From Pseudorhodobacter antarcticus (GTDB lineage Bacteria > Pseudomonadota > Alphaproteobacteria > Rhodobacterales > Rhodobacteraceae), in assembly GCF_900110135.1 (NCBI RefSeq), contig NZ_FOCO01000002.1:99508-163507 (forward strand): a DNA stretch of 64,000 nt. Reading direction: 5' to 3'. Positions within the stretch are counted from its first letter, which is position 1. Every line of letters starts with the position of its first letter. The position numbers and the translations under genes were made by a program. The notes below the pieces were generated by a model. It was not told where the DNA came from and did no database searches. It was given only the letters and a program-made list of their open reading frames with translations. Of the stretch, positions 45,854 to 54,164 are shown piece after piece.

Positions 45854-46305
45854 TGGCGGACGGCGTCACGCTCGCCTGCATGACCTGCGGGCAGATGAAC
45901 CGGGTGCCCGCTGCAAAACTGGCGGCGGGGCCGAAATGCGGGTCTTGTGGTGATGCGCTGGTCACGGGCCGGGTGGCGGAAATGGATGTGGCCGCCCATG
46001 ACAAGGCCACGCGGGGCGATGCGCTGCCGCTGGTGGTGGATTATTGGGCGCCGTGGTGCGGGCCGTGCCGCATGATGGCCCCGGAATTTGCCAAAGCGGC
46101 CAAAGGGTTGGAGGGGCTTGCTCGCTTTGCTAAGATCAACACCCAAGACCATCCGAAAGTGGCGGACCGGTTGCGCATCCAAGGGATTCCCCTGTTGATT
46201 TTGTGGAAAAATGGGCGCGAAGTGGCGCGGCTGGCAGGCATGCGCCCGGCGGCGGACATTACGGAATTTGTGCGGACCAAAGGCGGGGTAAGCGGTGGAG
46301 TTTGA
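45853..46305 (+). CDS. trxC: thioredoxin 2 (zinc-finger type)
   Basis: A 150-residue TrxC. N-terminal zinc ribbon C9-x2-C12 ... C29-x2-C32 and the thioredoxin active site WCGPC at 68-72. Start ATG 45853 overlaps the gcvP stop. TrxC is a cytoplasmic disulfide reductase often under oxidative stress control; here its translation is tied to the glycine cleavage operon. It overlaps the following gene by 11 nt. Confidence 0.93.
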   Translation: MADGVTLACMTCGQMNRVPAAKLAAGPKCGSCGDALVTGRVAEMDVAAHDKATRGDALPLVVDYWAPWCGPCRMMAPEFAKAAKGLEGLARFAKINTQDHPKVADRLRIQGIPLLILWKNGREVARLAGMRPAADITEFVRTKGGVSGGV

Positions 46306-46900
46306 TTTTGACGCGATCACGCCAGCGGTCGGGTACAAGCTGCTGACATCGACCATCCTGCCGCGCCCGATTGCCTGGGTGACCAGCGTGGGGGCGGATG
46401 GTGTGGTGAACGCGGCCCCGTTTAGCTTTTTCAACGCGATGGGGGCGAACCCGCCGACAGTGGCGCTGGGCATGGTGCGTGACGGGGTGCGGGGCTGGAA
46501 AGATACGCCGCGCAATATCCTTGATTCAAGCGAGTTTGTGGTGAATTTGGTGCCCGAAAACATGGCTGGCGCGATGAACGCCACGGCGATGGCGCTGCCT
46601 GCGGGGGAAAGTGAGATTGACGTGGCGGGGTTGCAGGTTTTGGCGTCCACCCGCATCGCGCCGCCGCGGATTGCGGGGGTGCCAGTGGCGTTTGAATGTC
46701 GGGCGATTTCAAGCGTGGTGACGGGGCCGATGCAGGTGGTGGTGATTGGGCGTGTTTTGGCGGCGCATATCGATGATGCGGTGATTTTGGATGCGGAGCG
46801 CGGCTATATCGACAGCCCGGCGCTGGGGTTGATTGCGCGGATGCATGGCGCGGGCTGGTATGCGCGCACCAGTGATTTGTTTCAGTTGGAGCGGCCTTGA
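46295..46900 (+). CDS. flavin reductase domain (flavoredoxin-type) protein
   Basis: A 201-residue FMN-binding split-barrel protein with GTG start at 46295 inside trxC. Typical motifs: YKLLTSTILPRPIAWVTSVG (residues about 13-32), NAAPFSFFNAMGANPPTVAL (near 40), and a C-terminal GLIARMHGAGWYARTSDLF, which is common in this family. It probably reduces flavin or acts as a flavin-dependent oxidoreductase; specificity cannot be told. Coupled to trxC and to the secreted protein gene that follows (TGATG overlap). Confidence 0.85.
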   Translation: MEFDFDAITPAVGYKLLTSTILPRPIAWVTSVGADGVVNAAPFSFFNAMGANPPTVALGMVRDGVRGWKDTPRNILDSSEFVVNLVPENMAGAMNATAMALPAGESEIDVAGLQVLASTRIAPPRIAGVPVAFECRAISSVVTGPMQVVVIGRVLAAHIDDAVILDAERGYIDSPALGLIARMHGAGWYARTSDLFQLERP

Positions 46901-47535
46901 TGCGTTTGCTTTTTGCGATTGGCGTTGTGGGGTTGGTCGCAGGTGGTGCTGTGGCGCAAGACCGCGCGGGCGTGAATTTGGGTGCGGGCGTGGCGGTGCC
47001 GAAGGGTGTGGCGCAGCTTGATATGGCGCAGCGGTTATTTGCGCTGGCGGTGGTGCAAAAGGATGCGGTGCTGGCAGTTGCGGCGGCACGGTTGGTGGCG
47101 GGGGTGCAGATTTCGGGGGCCCAAACCCCGGAGCCTGCGATTGGGCCCGATCTGGGCGCGATGCTGGACACCGCGCGCGGGTTTGCCGGGGATGATGAAG
47201 GGATGCTGGGCGTGATTGACGGGGTCGCGGCAGCGGGTGCCTGGGGGCAGATTTCGGGGGCAGTGCGGCAAGCGGCGCTGGCAGAGGCGGGGGCTGCGGC
47301 GGTTTTCACGCAGCCGTTTTTTGGCGATGCAACCGCCGAGGTTGGGCTGTGGGGCGATGGTTTGGCCCCACTGGCCGTTGATATTACGGATGAAAATGGC
47401 AACGTGGTGCCGTGCCCCGTGCGCGCGGGGGCGGCGTTTTATTGCGCTTTTGTGCCATTGTGGAACGGTAATTTCACCGTGACAGTGACCAACGCGGGCA
47501 CCGCCACGGCGCAATACGCGCTGATCACCAACTGA
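46900..47535 (+). CDS. exported hypothetical protein
   Basis: A 211-residue protein with a signal peptide (MRLLFAIGVVGLVAGG, cleavage near AVAQ) and start at ATG 46900 in the stop of the flavin reductase gene. The mature part has a helical Ala/Val-rich half (to about residue 130) and a beta-rich C-terminal half with one Cys pair (VVPCPVRAGAAFYCAF) that could form a disulfide. No family recognised. Last gene of the stretch beginning with gcvT; it ends flush against the convergent tex gene with no gap. Confidence 0.7.
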   Translation: MRLLFAIGVVGLVAGGAVAQDRAGVNLGAGVAVPKGVAQLDMAQRLFALAVVQKDAVLAVAAARLVAGVQISGAQTPEPAIGPDLGAMLDTARGFAGDDEGMLGVIDGVAAAGAWGQISGAVRQAALAEAGAAAVFTQPFFGDATAEVGLWGDGLAPLAVDITDENGNVVPCPVRAGAAFYCAFVPLWNGNFTVTVTNAGTATAQYALITN

Positions 47536-49875
47536 TTATGTGTTGAATTTACCGCGCAGGGCATCGGCAAAAGGGTTGGCCGAAGGTGTGGCTTTGGGGG
47601 CGGCCTGCATTTGCGCGGGTTTTGGCGGGGATTTAGGCGCGGGGCCACGGGTATCGCGCCGTTCAGCCGCGTTTTCGCGCGCTTCTCCGCTGTCTTTTTT
47701 CATGGTCAGGGCGATGCGTTTGCGGGGCGCGTCCACTTCGACCACCCGCACCTTGACCACATCGCCAGCCTTCACCACCTCATGCGGGTCGCTGACGAAT
47801 TTATCGGCCAATTGGCTGACATGGACCAAACCATCTTGATGCACGCCGATGTCCACAAACGCGCCAAACGCGGCCACGTTGGTCACAGTGCCTTCCAACA
47901 TCATGCCGGGTTTGAGGTCTTTGATATCATCAACCCCATCGGCAAAAGTGGCGGTTTTGAATTCTGGGCGGGGGTCGCGGCCCGGTTTTTCCAATTCCAA
48001 AAGAATGTCTTTGATGGTGGGCAGGCCAAAGCGGGCATCGAAAAATTGCTGGGGGTCAAGGGCCGCGAGTTTTGGCGAGCCCATCACCTCGCGCAGGTCA
48101 CGGCCGCAAGCGGCGACTATTTTTCGTGCGATATCATAGGCTTCGGGGTGGACGGAGGATGCATCCAGCGGTTCCGCGCCGCCTGTGATGCGCAAAAACC
48201 CTGCGGCCTGTTCAAACACTTTGGGGCCAAGCCGCGCCACTTTCAGCAGGTCACGGCGTTTGGCAAAGGGGCCGTTGGCATCGCGGTGGGCCACAATCGC
48301 CTCGGCCAAACCCGGCCCCACGCCGGACACACGGGCGAGCAAGGGGGCGGAGGCGGTGTTCAAATCGACGCCAACTGCGTTCACCGCATCCTCGACCACC
48401 GCCTCTAGGCTTCGGCCCAAACGGTGTTGGTCCACGTCATGCTGGTACTGGCCCACGCCAATCGCCTTTGGTTCGATTTTGACAAGTTCGGCTAGCGGAT
48501 CTTGCAGGCGGCGGGCAATGGAGACGGCCCCGCGGATGGATACGTCCAAATCGGGGAATTCTTTTGATGCGAGTTCAGACGCGGAATAGACGGACGCGCC
48601 CGCCTCGGACACGATGACCTTGGTGGGTTTTTTGGCAGTGGCCGGCAGGTGCGCCAGCAGGTCCGCGACCATTTTTTCCGTCTCGCGGCTGGCTGTGCCG
48701 TTGCCGATGGCGATCAACCCCACGCCGTGTTTGCCGATCAGCTGCGCGATGGTGACTTGCGCGCCGCGCAGATCGTTTTTGGGCTGGAACGGATAGACGG
48801 TGTCATAACCAAGCAGCTTGCCCGTGGCATCAATCACGCACACCTTGACCCCGGTGCGGATGCCCGGATCGAGGCCCATGGTGGCGCGGCCCCCCGCAGG
48901 GGCGGCGAGGAGGAGGTCCTTGAGGTTGCGGGCGAAAACGCGTATCGCCTCCGCCTCAGCCCGGTCGCGCAGATCACCCATCAGATCGAGGGTGAGGGAG
49001 GTTTTGAGCTTGATGCGCCATGTCCATGCGGCCACCTCGCGCAGCCAGACATCGCCTTTTTGCTGGCTGGCGGCGTTCAATGCGGCCCCGCAAGATGCCT
49101 CACAGGGTGATGTGCCGCGTGCAGCGTCAGAGTCCACGGCCAAATCCAGCGTCAAAAACCCTTCGTTGCGACCGCGCAGCATGGCGAGGACACGGTGCGA
49201 GGGGGCGGAATGCCACGGTTCGGAATGGGTGAAATAGTCGGAAAATTTGGCACCCGCAGCCTCTTGGCCCGCGACGACCGTGGCGGAAAGGCGGCCCACG
49301 GATTTCATGTGATTGCGCAGGCGGCCCAGCAATGTGGCATCTTCGGCCAGCCCTTCGGCGATGATATCGCGCGCGCCCTCTAGGGCGGTTTTGGTGTCGG
49401 GGACCTCAGCCGTTAGAAATTTAGTTGCCAATTCAAGGGGACCTTCGGCGCGGTTGGCCAAGATCGCATCGGCCAAGGGGCCAAGGCCATTTTCGCGCGC
49501 AATCATCGCGCGGGTGCGGCGTTTGGGTTTATAGGGCAGATAGATGTCTTCCAGCTCTGCCTTGGTCATCACCTTAACCAAAACAGCGGTCAGCGCATCG
49601 GTCATTTTGCCTTGCTCGGTGATCGACGACACAATCGCCGCACGCCGCGATTCAAGGTCGCGCAGATAGACCAGCCGTTCCGCCAAATTGCGCAGCTGCG
49701 TGTCGTCCAAGCCGCCCGTCACCTCTTTGCGGTAGCGCGCGATGAAGGGCACGGTGGCCCCACCATCCAGCAGGTCCACGGCGGCGCTGACTTGGGCCGC
49801 ATTGGCGTTGATTTCCGTGGCGATAAGGCGGTTCAGGCGGGCGGCAAGATCTGGGGTCATGGGCATATCCGGCAT
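47536..49875 (-). CDS. tex: Tex family S1 RNA-binding transcription accessory protein
   Basis: A 779-residue Tex homologue. The N-terminal helical region ([20 protein letters not shown]), the YqgF/RuvC-like domain ([20 protein letters not shown], near residue 325), the helix-hairpin-helix block ([20 protein letters not shown], near 505) and the C-terminal S1 domain ([20 protein letters not shown], near 650) are in the usual order, followed by a basic Pro/Ala tail. Tex associates with RNA polymerase and nucleic acids. ATG codons at 49866 and 49860 are alternative starts. Confidence 0.94.
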   Translation of the reverse strand: MPDMPMTPDLAARLNRLIATEINANAAQVSAAVDLLDGGATVPFIARYRKEVTGGLDDTQLRNLAERLVYLRDLESRRAAIVSSITEQGKMTDALTAVLVKVMTKAELEDIYLPYKPKRRTRAMIARENGLGPLADAILANRAEGPLELATKFLTAEVPDTKTALEGARDIIAEGLAEDATLLGRLRNHMKSVGRLSATVVAGQEAAGAKFSDYFTHSEPWHSAPSHRVLAMLRGRNEGFLTLDLAVDSDAARGTSPCEASCGAALNAASQQKGDVWLREVAAWTWRIKLKTSLTLDLMGDLRDRAEAEAIRVFARNLKDLLLAAPAGGRATMGLDPGIRTGVKVCVIDATGKLLGYDTVYPFQPKNDLRGAQVTIAQLIGKHGVGLIAIGNGTASRETEKMVADLLAHLPATAKKPTKVIVSEAGASVYSASELASKEFPDLDVSIRGAVSIARRLQDPLAELVKIEPKAIGVGQYQHDVDQHRLGRSLEAVVEDAVNAVGVDLNTASAPLLARVSGVGPGLAEAIVAHRDANGPFAKRRDLLKVARLGPKVFEQAAGFLRITGGAEPLDASSVHPEAYDIARKIVAACGRDLREVMGSPKLAALDPQQFFDARFGLPTIKDILLELEKPGRDPRPEFKTATFADGVDDIKDLKPGMMLEGTVTNVAAFGAFVDIGVHQDGLVHVSQLADKFVSDPHEVVKAGDVVKVRVVEVDAPRKRIALTMKKDSGEARENAAERRDTRGPAPKSPPKPAQMQAAPKATPSANPFADALRGKFNT

Positions 49876-49920
49876 AAGGGAAGTGCGACCATAGCCAGCC
49901 CGCGCGCCGGGGCCAAGACC

Positions 49921-50001
49921 TTAGATGAGGGGAATCAGCGGCACACCGCCACCGCAAGCGGCAAGGAGGGTGAGGACGGCGAGGGCGATGAGGGATTTCA
50001 T
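49921..50001 (-). CDS. 26-residue micro-lipoprotein
   Basis: Starts at ATG 50001 with AAGGAA 7-8 nt upstream and ends with TAA at 49921. The peptide is a lysine-containing signal (MKSLIALAVLTLLAAC) with a clear lipobox LLAAC, followed by only GGGVPLIPLI, so the mature product would be a lipidated 11-mer. Lies 66 nt downstream of the tRNA-His gene on the same strand and could be read from it or from a TTGTTA-N16-TAGTTT promoter between them. Similar tiny lipoproteins are known in alphaproteobacteria without assigned role. Confidence 0.65.
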   Translation of the reverse strand: MKSLIALAVLTLLAACGGGVPLIPLI

Positions 50002-50067
50002 GGTGGGATTCCTTATTGTTCGCGCCAAACTATGGATTTGCGCAGCGATAACAAGGGAAAGGGGGGA

Positions 50068-50144
50068 TGGTACCACGTCCCCGGCTCGAACGGGGGACCT
50101 CTTGATCCACAATCAAGCGCTCTAACCTACTGAGCTAACGCGGC
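50068..50144 (-). tRNA. tRNA-His (GTG), CCA encoded
   Basis: A 77-nt cloverleaf on the minus strand: acceptor GCCGCGT/ACGTGGT (with G-U at 1-72 and 4-69), D arm GCTC/GAGC, anticodon stem CTTGA/TCAAG with loop TTGTGGA (anticodon GTG), T arm CCCCG/CGGGG with TTCGAGC, discriminator A73, and encoded CCA. The genomic base before G1 is T, so no G-1 is encoded, the alphaproteobacterial form of tRNA-His. Confidence 0.96.
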
Positions 50145-50272
50145 ACTTGGGGGCGATTTAGACCGTGCCAAAGGTGATTGCAAGACCCTTTGGACCGCTT
50201 GCCCCGCGCATGGCTTCGGTTTATGCCGGAAAAAACCGGAATTTTGCGGCCGGGTTACAGGGGAGACATGCG

Positions 50273-50497
50273 ATGGGTATCGACAAACAAAGCGAGTTGG
50301 CAGCGAATTTGCAGATTGGGCCAACCAGTCTGGGCATGGTGCGGATTTATGTGGAAGGCGAGGGCGTGGATTTGCCTTTGGATTTCGACCCTGATGAGGC
50401 GGACGAAATTGCCGAGGAATTGCGCGCAGCGGCAGTGGCGGCCCGTGCCATGGGCGGCGGGGCAGGCGGTGGGGCAGGCGCAAAGAAAAAGCGTTAA
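50273..50497 (+). CDS. small conserved acidic protein (DUF6324-like)
   Basis: A 74-residue protein from ATG 50273 (GGGGAG 7 nt upstream). The core ANLQIGPTSLGMVRIYVEGE and LDFDPDEADEIAEELR is well conserved in Rhodobacteraceae small proteins that I associate with DUF6324; the tail is Gly/Ala-rich and ends in AKKKR. Function unknown. The stop shares TTAA with the convergent mmcB stop. Confidence 0.7.
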   Translation: MGIDKQSELAANLQIGPTSLGMVRIYVEGEGVDLPLDFDPDEADEIAEELRAAAVAARAMGGGAGGGAGAKKKR

Positions 50498-50931
50498 ATC
50501 CGCAGGCTGAGGTGATTTGGATCGCGCAACGCTTGCAGGCGCAGGGCAGCGGCGCGCGCGAAAATATGGGTGATGGATTTGCGGCGGGGCGGGGGCAGTT
50601 TTTGGTCAGGCCCCATGCGGATAATCTCAGCATCATAATCATCCGCGAAAATGAGGCCCGTGTCGGGGGGCAATAGGTCGGTGGGAAATTGCGTGTCCAC
50701 CGCCCAGAAAAACCTGTCGCACCACGGCAGGTAGTTTTGCCATTTGCCGTCTGCCATAAAATCGGCGCGGCTGGATTTACATTCGACCACCCAAATCTTG
50801 CCTTTTGGACCCAGCGCCATGACATCGACGCGCAGACCGGGGGTTGGAATAACCTCCTCCAGACACACGAACCCGTGGGTGTGGAGGTGGCGGCAAGTGC
50901 CGCGAGCAAGGCGTTGACCGGGGGTGTTCAT
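50494..50931 (-). CDS. mmcB: MmcB family DNA repair protein
   Basis: A 145-residue protein with start MNTPGQRLARGTCRHL at 50931; the 12-residue extension upstream is not conserved. The nuclease-like core shows LRVDVMALGPKGKIWVVECK (near residue 37) with the D-E-x-K type pattern and SSRADFMADGKWQNYLPWCD. MmcB is a mitomycin-induced repair factor in alphaproteobacteria, probably an endonuclease-fold enzyme acting on damaged DNA. Divergent from the M3 peptidase gene. Confidence 0.88.
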   Translation of the reverse strand: MNTPGQRLARGTCRHLHTHGFVCLEEVIPTPGLRVDVMALGPKGKIWVVECKSSRADFMADGKWQNYLPWCDRFFWAVDTQFPTDLLPPDTGLIFADDYDAEIIRMGPDQKLPPPRRKSITHIFARAAALRLQALRDPNHLSLRI

Positions 50932-51037
50932 GATTTGAATTTTGAACGAAGCAGGAACATTTGGCAAGGGGGCGCGCGGATGGGCACTGGACGTTTGCCC
51001 GGTGCGTCCCTAGCTTTAGGTGCAAAGGAGTATCCCC

Positions 51038-53050
51038 ATGACCAACCCGCTTTTGTCCGAATGGACCGCCGAATTTGCCCTGCCGCCCTTTGGTGCGATC
51101 AAGGATGATAATTTTATGCCCGCCTTTGACGCCGCCTTGGCGCAGGCGCGCGGCAATATTGCCAGCATTGCCACCAACCCCGCCGCCCCCGATTTCGCCA
51201 ATGTGATTGAGGCGATGGAGCAGGCCGAAGCCACGTTGGACCGCGTGGCGGGCGTGTTTTACAACCTTGCGGGCGCCGACAGCACGCCCGCGCGCGAGGC
51301 GTTGCAACGCGATTTGGCCCCGAAGATGAGCGCGTTTGCATCCGAGGTGACCAACAACAAAGCCTTGTTTGCGCGGGTGCAAGCGGTGTGGGACGCGCGG
51401 GAGGGGTTGGGCACGGAGCAGTTGCGCGTGTTGACGCTGTACCGCCAAATGTTCATCCGGTCGGGCGCGCAGCTGGAAGGGGACGCCGCCGCGCGGTTGA
51501 CGGCGGTAAAGGCTCGGTTAGCGGTGCTGGGGACTGCGTTCAGCCAGAATTTGCTGGCGGATGAACGGGCGTGGTTTATGGAAGTTTCGGAGGATGATCT
51601 GGAAGGGCTGCCGGATTTTGTGGTGGCATCGGCGCGGGCGGCAGGTTCGGAAAAGGGGGTTTCTGGGCCGGTTATCACGCTGAATCGGTCGTTGATTGTT
51701 CCATTCCTGCAATTTTCGCCGAAACGCGCGTTGCGCCAGCGCGCGTATGAGGCCTGGGTGGCGCGGGGCGAGAATGGCAATGCCAATGACAATCGCGCGG
51801 TGGCGGCAGAAACGCTGCACTTGCGAGAGGAACGGGCGAAGCTGTTGGGATATGCCAGCTTTGCCGATTTCAAGCTGGAGCCGGAAATGGCGAAAACACC
51901 TGCCGCCGTGCGTGATCTGCTGATGCGGGTCTGGGTGCCCGCGCGCGTCAAGGCCGAGGCGGACGCGGATGTTTTGACCGCGATGATGCAAGAGGACGGC
52001 GCGCCCGGCCCGTTGGAGGCGTGGGATTGGCGCTATTATTCCGAAAAACGCCGCAAGGCGGAGCATGATTTGGATGAGGCGGTTTTGAAGCCGTATTTGT
52101 CGCTGGACGCGATGCTGGGTGCGCAGTTTGATTGCGCCAACCGCCTGTTCGGGTTGGAGTTTCGGGAATTGTCGGTGCCTTTGTACCACGCGGACGCGCG
52201 GGCGTGGGAGGTGACGCGCGCGGGCCGCCATATCGCCGTGTTTATCGGCGATTATTTTGCGCGGGGATCGAAACGGTCGGGCGCGTGGTGTTCGGCGATG
52301 CGCAGCCAGCGCAAATTGGGCGGCGATGTGCGGCCCATCGTGGTGAATGTGTGCAATTTCGCCAAAGGGTCGCCTGCGCTGCTGTCATATGATGATGCGC
52401 GGACCTTGTTCCATGAATTTGGTCATGCGCTGCACCAGATGCTGTCGGATGTGACCTATGGGTTTATTTCCGGCACCTCTGTGGCGCGCGATTTCGTCGA
52501 ATTGTCCAGCCAATTGTACGAACATTGGCTGGAAGTGCCCGAAGTGTTGGAAAAACACGCCCGCCATGTTGATACCGGGGCCGCGATGCCCGCCGATATG
52601 CTGGCGCGTTTGTTGGCGGCGGGGACATACGACCAAGGCTTTGCCACTGTTGAATTTTTGGCGAGTGCGCTGGTCGATCTTGCGTTCCATGAAGGGCCAG
52701 CGCCCGCCGACCCGATGGTGATGCAAGCGGAGGTGTTGGCCGAATTGGGCCTGCCGCATGCCATTCGGATGCGCCACGCCACCCCGCATTTCGCGCATGT
52801 GTTTTCGGGTGATGGGTATTCATCGGGCTATTACAGCTACATGTGGTCCGAGGTGATGGATGCCGACGCATTCGCCGCGTTTGAGGAGGCGGGGGATGCG
52901 TTTGATGCGGGCGTGGCCGCGCGGTTGGAAAAATTTATCCTGTCGGCGGGGGGGAGCCAAGACGCGGAGGCGCTGTATATGCAGTTTCGCGGGCGGATGC
53001 CGGGGGTGGAGCCGTTGCTGAAAGGCCGGGGGCTGTTGGAAGTGGTTTGA
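51038..53050 (+). CDS. M3 family metallopeptidase (oligopeptidase/Dcp type)
   Basis: A 670-residue zinc peptidase. ATG 51038 has AAAGGAG upstream. The HExxH site is in LFHEFGHALHQMLSDVTYGF (near residue 463), with the third ligand Glu expected in ARDFVELSSQLYEHW. The substrate-loop SGDGYSSGYYSYMWSEVMDAD near the C-terminus is characteristic of peptidyl-dipeptidase Dcp and oligopeptidase A. No signal peptide, so cytoplasmic peptide degradation. Followed by a strong terminator-like hairpin. Confidence 0.92.
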   Translation: MTNPLLSEWTAEFALPPFGAIKDDNFMPAFDAALAQARGNIASIATNPAAPDFANVIEAMEQAEATLDRVAGVFYNLAGADSTPAREALQRDLAPKMSAFASEVTNNKALFARVQAVWDAREGLGTEQLRVLTLYRQMFIRSGAQLEGDAAARLTAVKARLAVLGTAFSQNLLADERAWFMEVSEDDLEGLPDFVVASARAAGSEKGVSGPVITLNRSLIVPFLQFSPKRALRQRAYEAWVARGENGNANDNRAVAAETLHLREERAKLLGYASFADFKLEPEMAKTPAAVRDLLMRVWVPARVKAEADADVLTAMMQEDGAPGPLEAWDWRYYSEKRRKAEHDLDEAVLKPYLSLDAMLGAQFDCANRLFGLEFRELSVPLYHADARAWEVTRAGRHIAVFIGDYFARGSKRSGAWCSAMRSQRKLGGDVRPIVVNVCNFAKGSPALLSYDDARTLFHEFGHALHQMLSDVTYGFISGTSVARDFVELSSQLYEHWLEVPEVLEKHARHVDTGAAMPADMLARLLAAGTYDQGFATVEFLASALVDLAFHEGPAPADPMVMQAEVLAELGLPHAIRMRHATPHFAHVFSGDGYSSGYYSYMWSEVMDADAFAAFEEAGDAFDAGVAARLEKFILSAGGSQDAEALYMQFRGRMPGVEPLLKGRGLLEVV

Positions 53051-53070
53051 TTTCGGGTTTGTCGCAAAAG

Positions 53071-53124
53071 CCGGGGGGCGTCAAAGCCCCCCGGACCCCC
53101 CGCAGGTATTTTTGCCAAGATGAA
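53071..53124 (+). terminator. hairpin with GGTATTT...CCAAG tail after the M3 peptidase gene
   Basis: Perfect 9-bp stem CCGGGGGGC (53071-53079) / GCCCCCCGG (53086-53094), loop of six, then GGTATTTTTGCCAAGATGAA (53105-53124) containing five T residues. The tail belongs to the repeated element family also seen at 23067, 23109 and 61213. It abuts the stop of the convergent cdhR-like gene. Confidence 0.7.
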
Positions 53125-53125
53125 A

Positions 53126-54091
53126 TCAGCGGCTTTTACGCAGGGTTGAAGGGGGATGGCCAAAAGCGCGGGTGAAAGCGCGGGTGAGGGTGGATTGGCT
53201 GGAAAACCCGCAGCGCAGGGCGATTTCGGCCAGCGGGTGGTGCGTGTCGGTGACAAGGCGGCGCGCGGCAGCAAGGCGCAGGGTTAGGGCGTAGGCGGCG
53301 GGGGATTGACCGAGCGCGGATTGGAACAGGGTTTCCAAGCGGCGGGGCGACAGACCCAAGGCGCGGGCGGTGGCAGCCATTGGTTCGGGGCTGTCCAGAC
53401 GCGCCTCCCATCTGGTCAGGGCGTTTGCGATGCGCGGGTCGATGTGGGGACCGCTGGCAACCTGTTGCGGATTGCTGGCGGGTTGGGGCGTGGTGAGAAA
53501 GCTGGCGGCAACTTGGCGGGCCAGTGCAGCACCTTGGCGTTGCGCGATCAAGTGCAGCATCAGGTCATGCGCGGGCGCAGCACCGCCCGCAGTAAAGCGA
53601 TTGCGATCAATCACATAGCGGTCGGGCAGCAAGGTTGTGTTGGGGTGGGCGGCTGCCATATCTTCAAAATCCTCCCAATGCACGGTCGCTTTATACCCGT
53701 CCAGCAGGCCTGCGCGGGCCAGCACCCAAGGGCCTGCATCAATGCCGCCGATCATCGCAAACCGCGGCGCGGCGCGGCGCAGGGCGGCGATCAATGGGCG
53801 CGTCGCCCCTTGGGTTTGTTTGAAGCCCGCGATGACAACCAAAGCATCGGCCCCGGTGGCTTGTTCGATTGTGCCGGAGGCAGGCAGTTCAATCCCGCAG
53901 GTCAGCGGCACGGGGCCACCATCGGGGCTAAGGATGCGCCAATTGTAGGCGGTGCTGCCCAAATGGCGATTGGCGGAGCGCATGGGGTCCAGCGTGCTTG
54001 CCACCTCTAGGATGGACGCTTGGGGCAGCACCAGCACCGCGAGGGTGAGGGGGGCGGTGGCAGGTGTGAAAATAGATGCGTATTGTGCCAT
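53126..54091 (-). CDS. cdhR: GlxA/CdhR-type AraC family regulator of carnitine catabolism
   Basis: A 321-residue regulator with an N-terminal DJ-1/PfpI-like (amidotransferase-fold) domain (LAVLVLPQASILEVASTLDPM, about 15-190, ending with the GGIDAGPWVLARAGLLDGY loop where the usual Cys is replaced by Asp) and a C-terminal AraC double HTH (about 225-320: LAEIALRCGFSSQSTLTRAF). ATG 54091 is the start next to the divergent promoter. CdhR in Pseudomonas activates carnitine dehydrogenase genes; here it is divergent from cdhC with a palindrome between them. Confidence 0.8.
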   Translation of the reverse strand: MAQYASIFTPATAPLTLAVLVLPQASILEVASTLDPMRSANRHLGSTAYNWRILSPDGGPVPLTCGIELPASGTIEQATGADALVVIAGFKQTQGATRPLIAALRRAAPRFAMIGGIDAGPWVLARAGLLDGYKATVHWEDFEDMAAAHPNTTLLPDRYVIDRNRFTAGGAAPAHDLMLHLIAQRQGAALARQVAASFLTTPQPASNPQQVASGPHIDPRIANALTRWEARLDSPEPMAATARALGLSPRRLETLFQSALGQSPAAYALTLRLAAARRLVTDTHHPLAEIALRCGFSSQSTLTRAFTRAFGHPPSTLRKSR

Positions 54092-54107
54092 GCATCCTTC
54101 GTAAATT

Positions 54108-54123
54108 GCAAAACAGGTTTTGC
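54108..54123. promoter_or_regulatory. palindromic operator between cdhR and cdhC
   Basis: GCAAAACAGGTTTTGC is a perfect 7+2+7 inverted repeat, 17 bases from the cdhR start and 41 from the cdhC start. Position and symmetry suggest the binding site for the divergent GlxA/CdhR-type regulator. Confidence 0.55.
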
Positions 54124-54164
54124 CAAGCGGGTTAAGCTGTTGGTTAAATCGAGGAGGAATCACC

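Noticed and set aside
45670..46010. Separate promoter or gene at the gcvP-trxC junction
   Set aside because: The TAATG overlap and continuous coding leave no room for an intergenic element; nothing promoter-like stood out in the end of gcvP.
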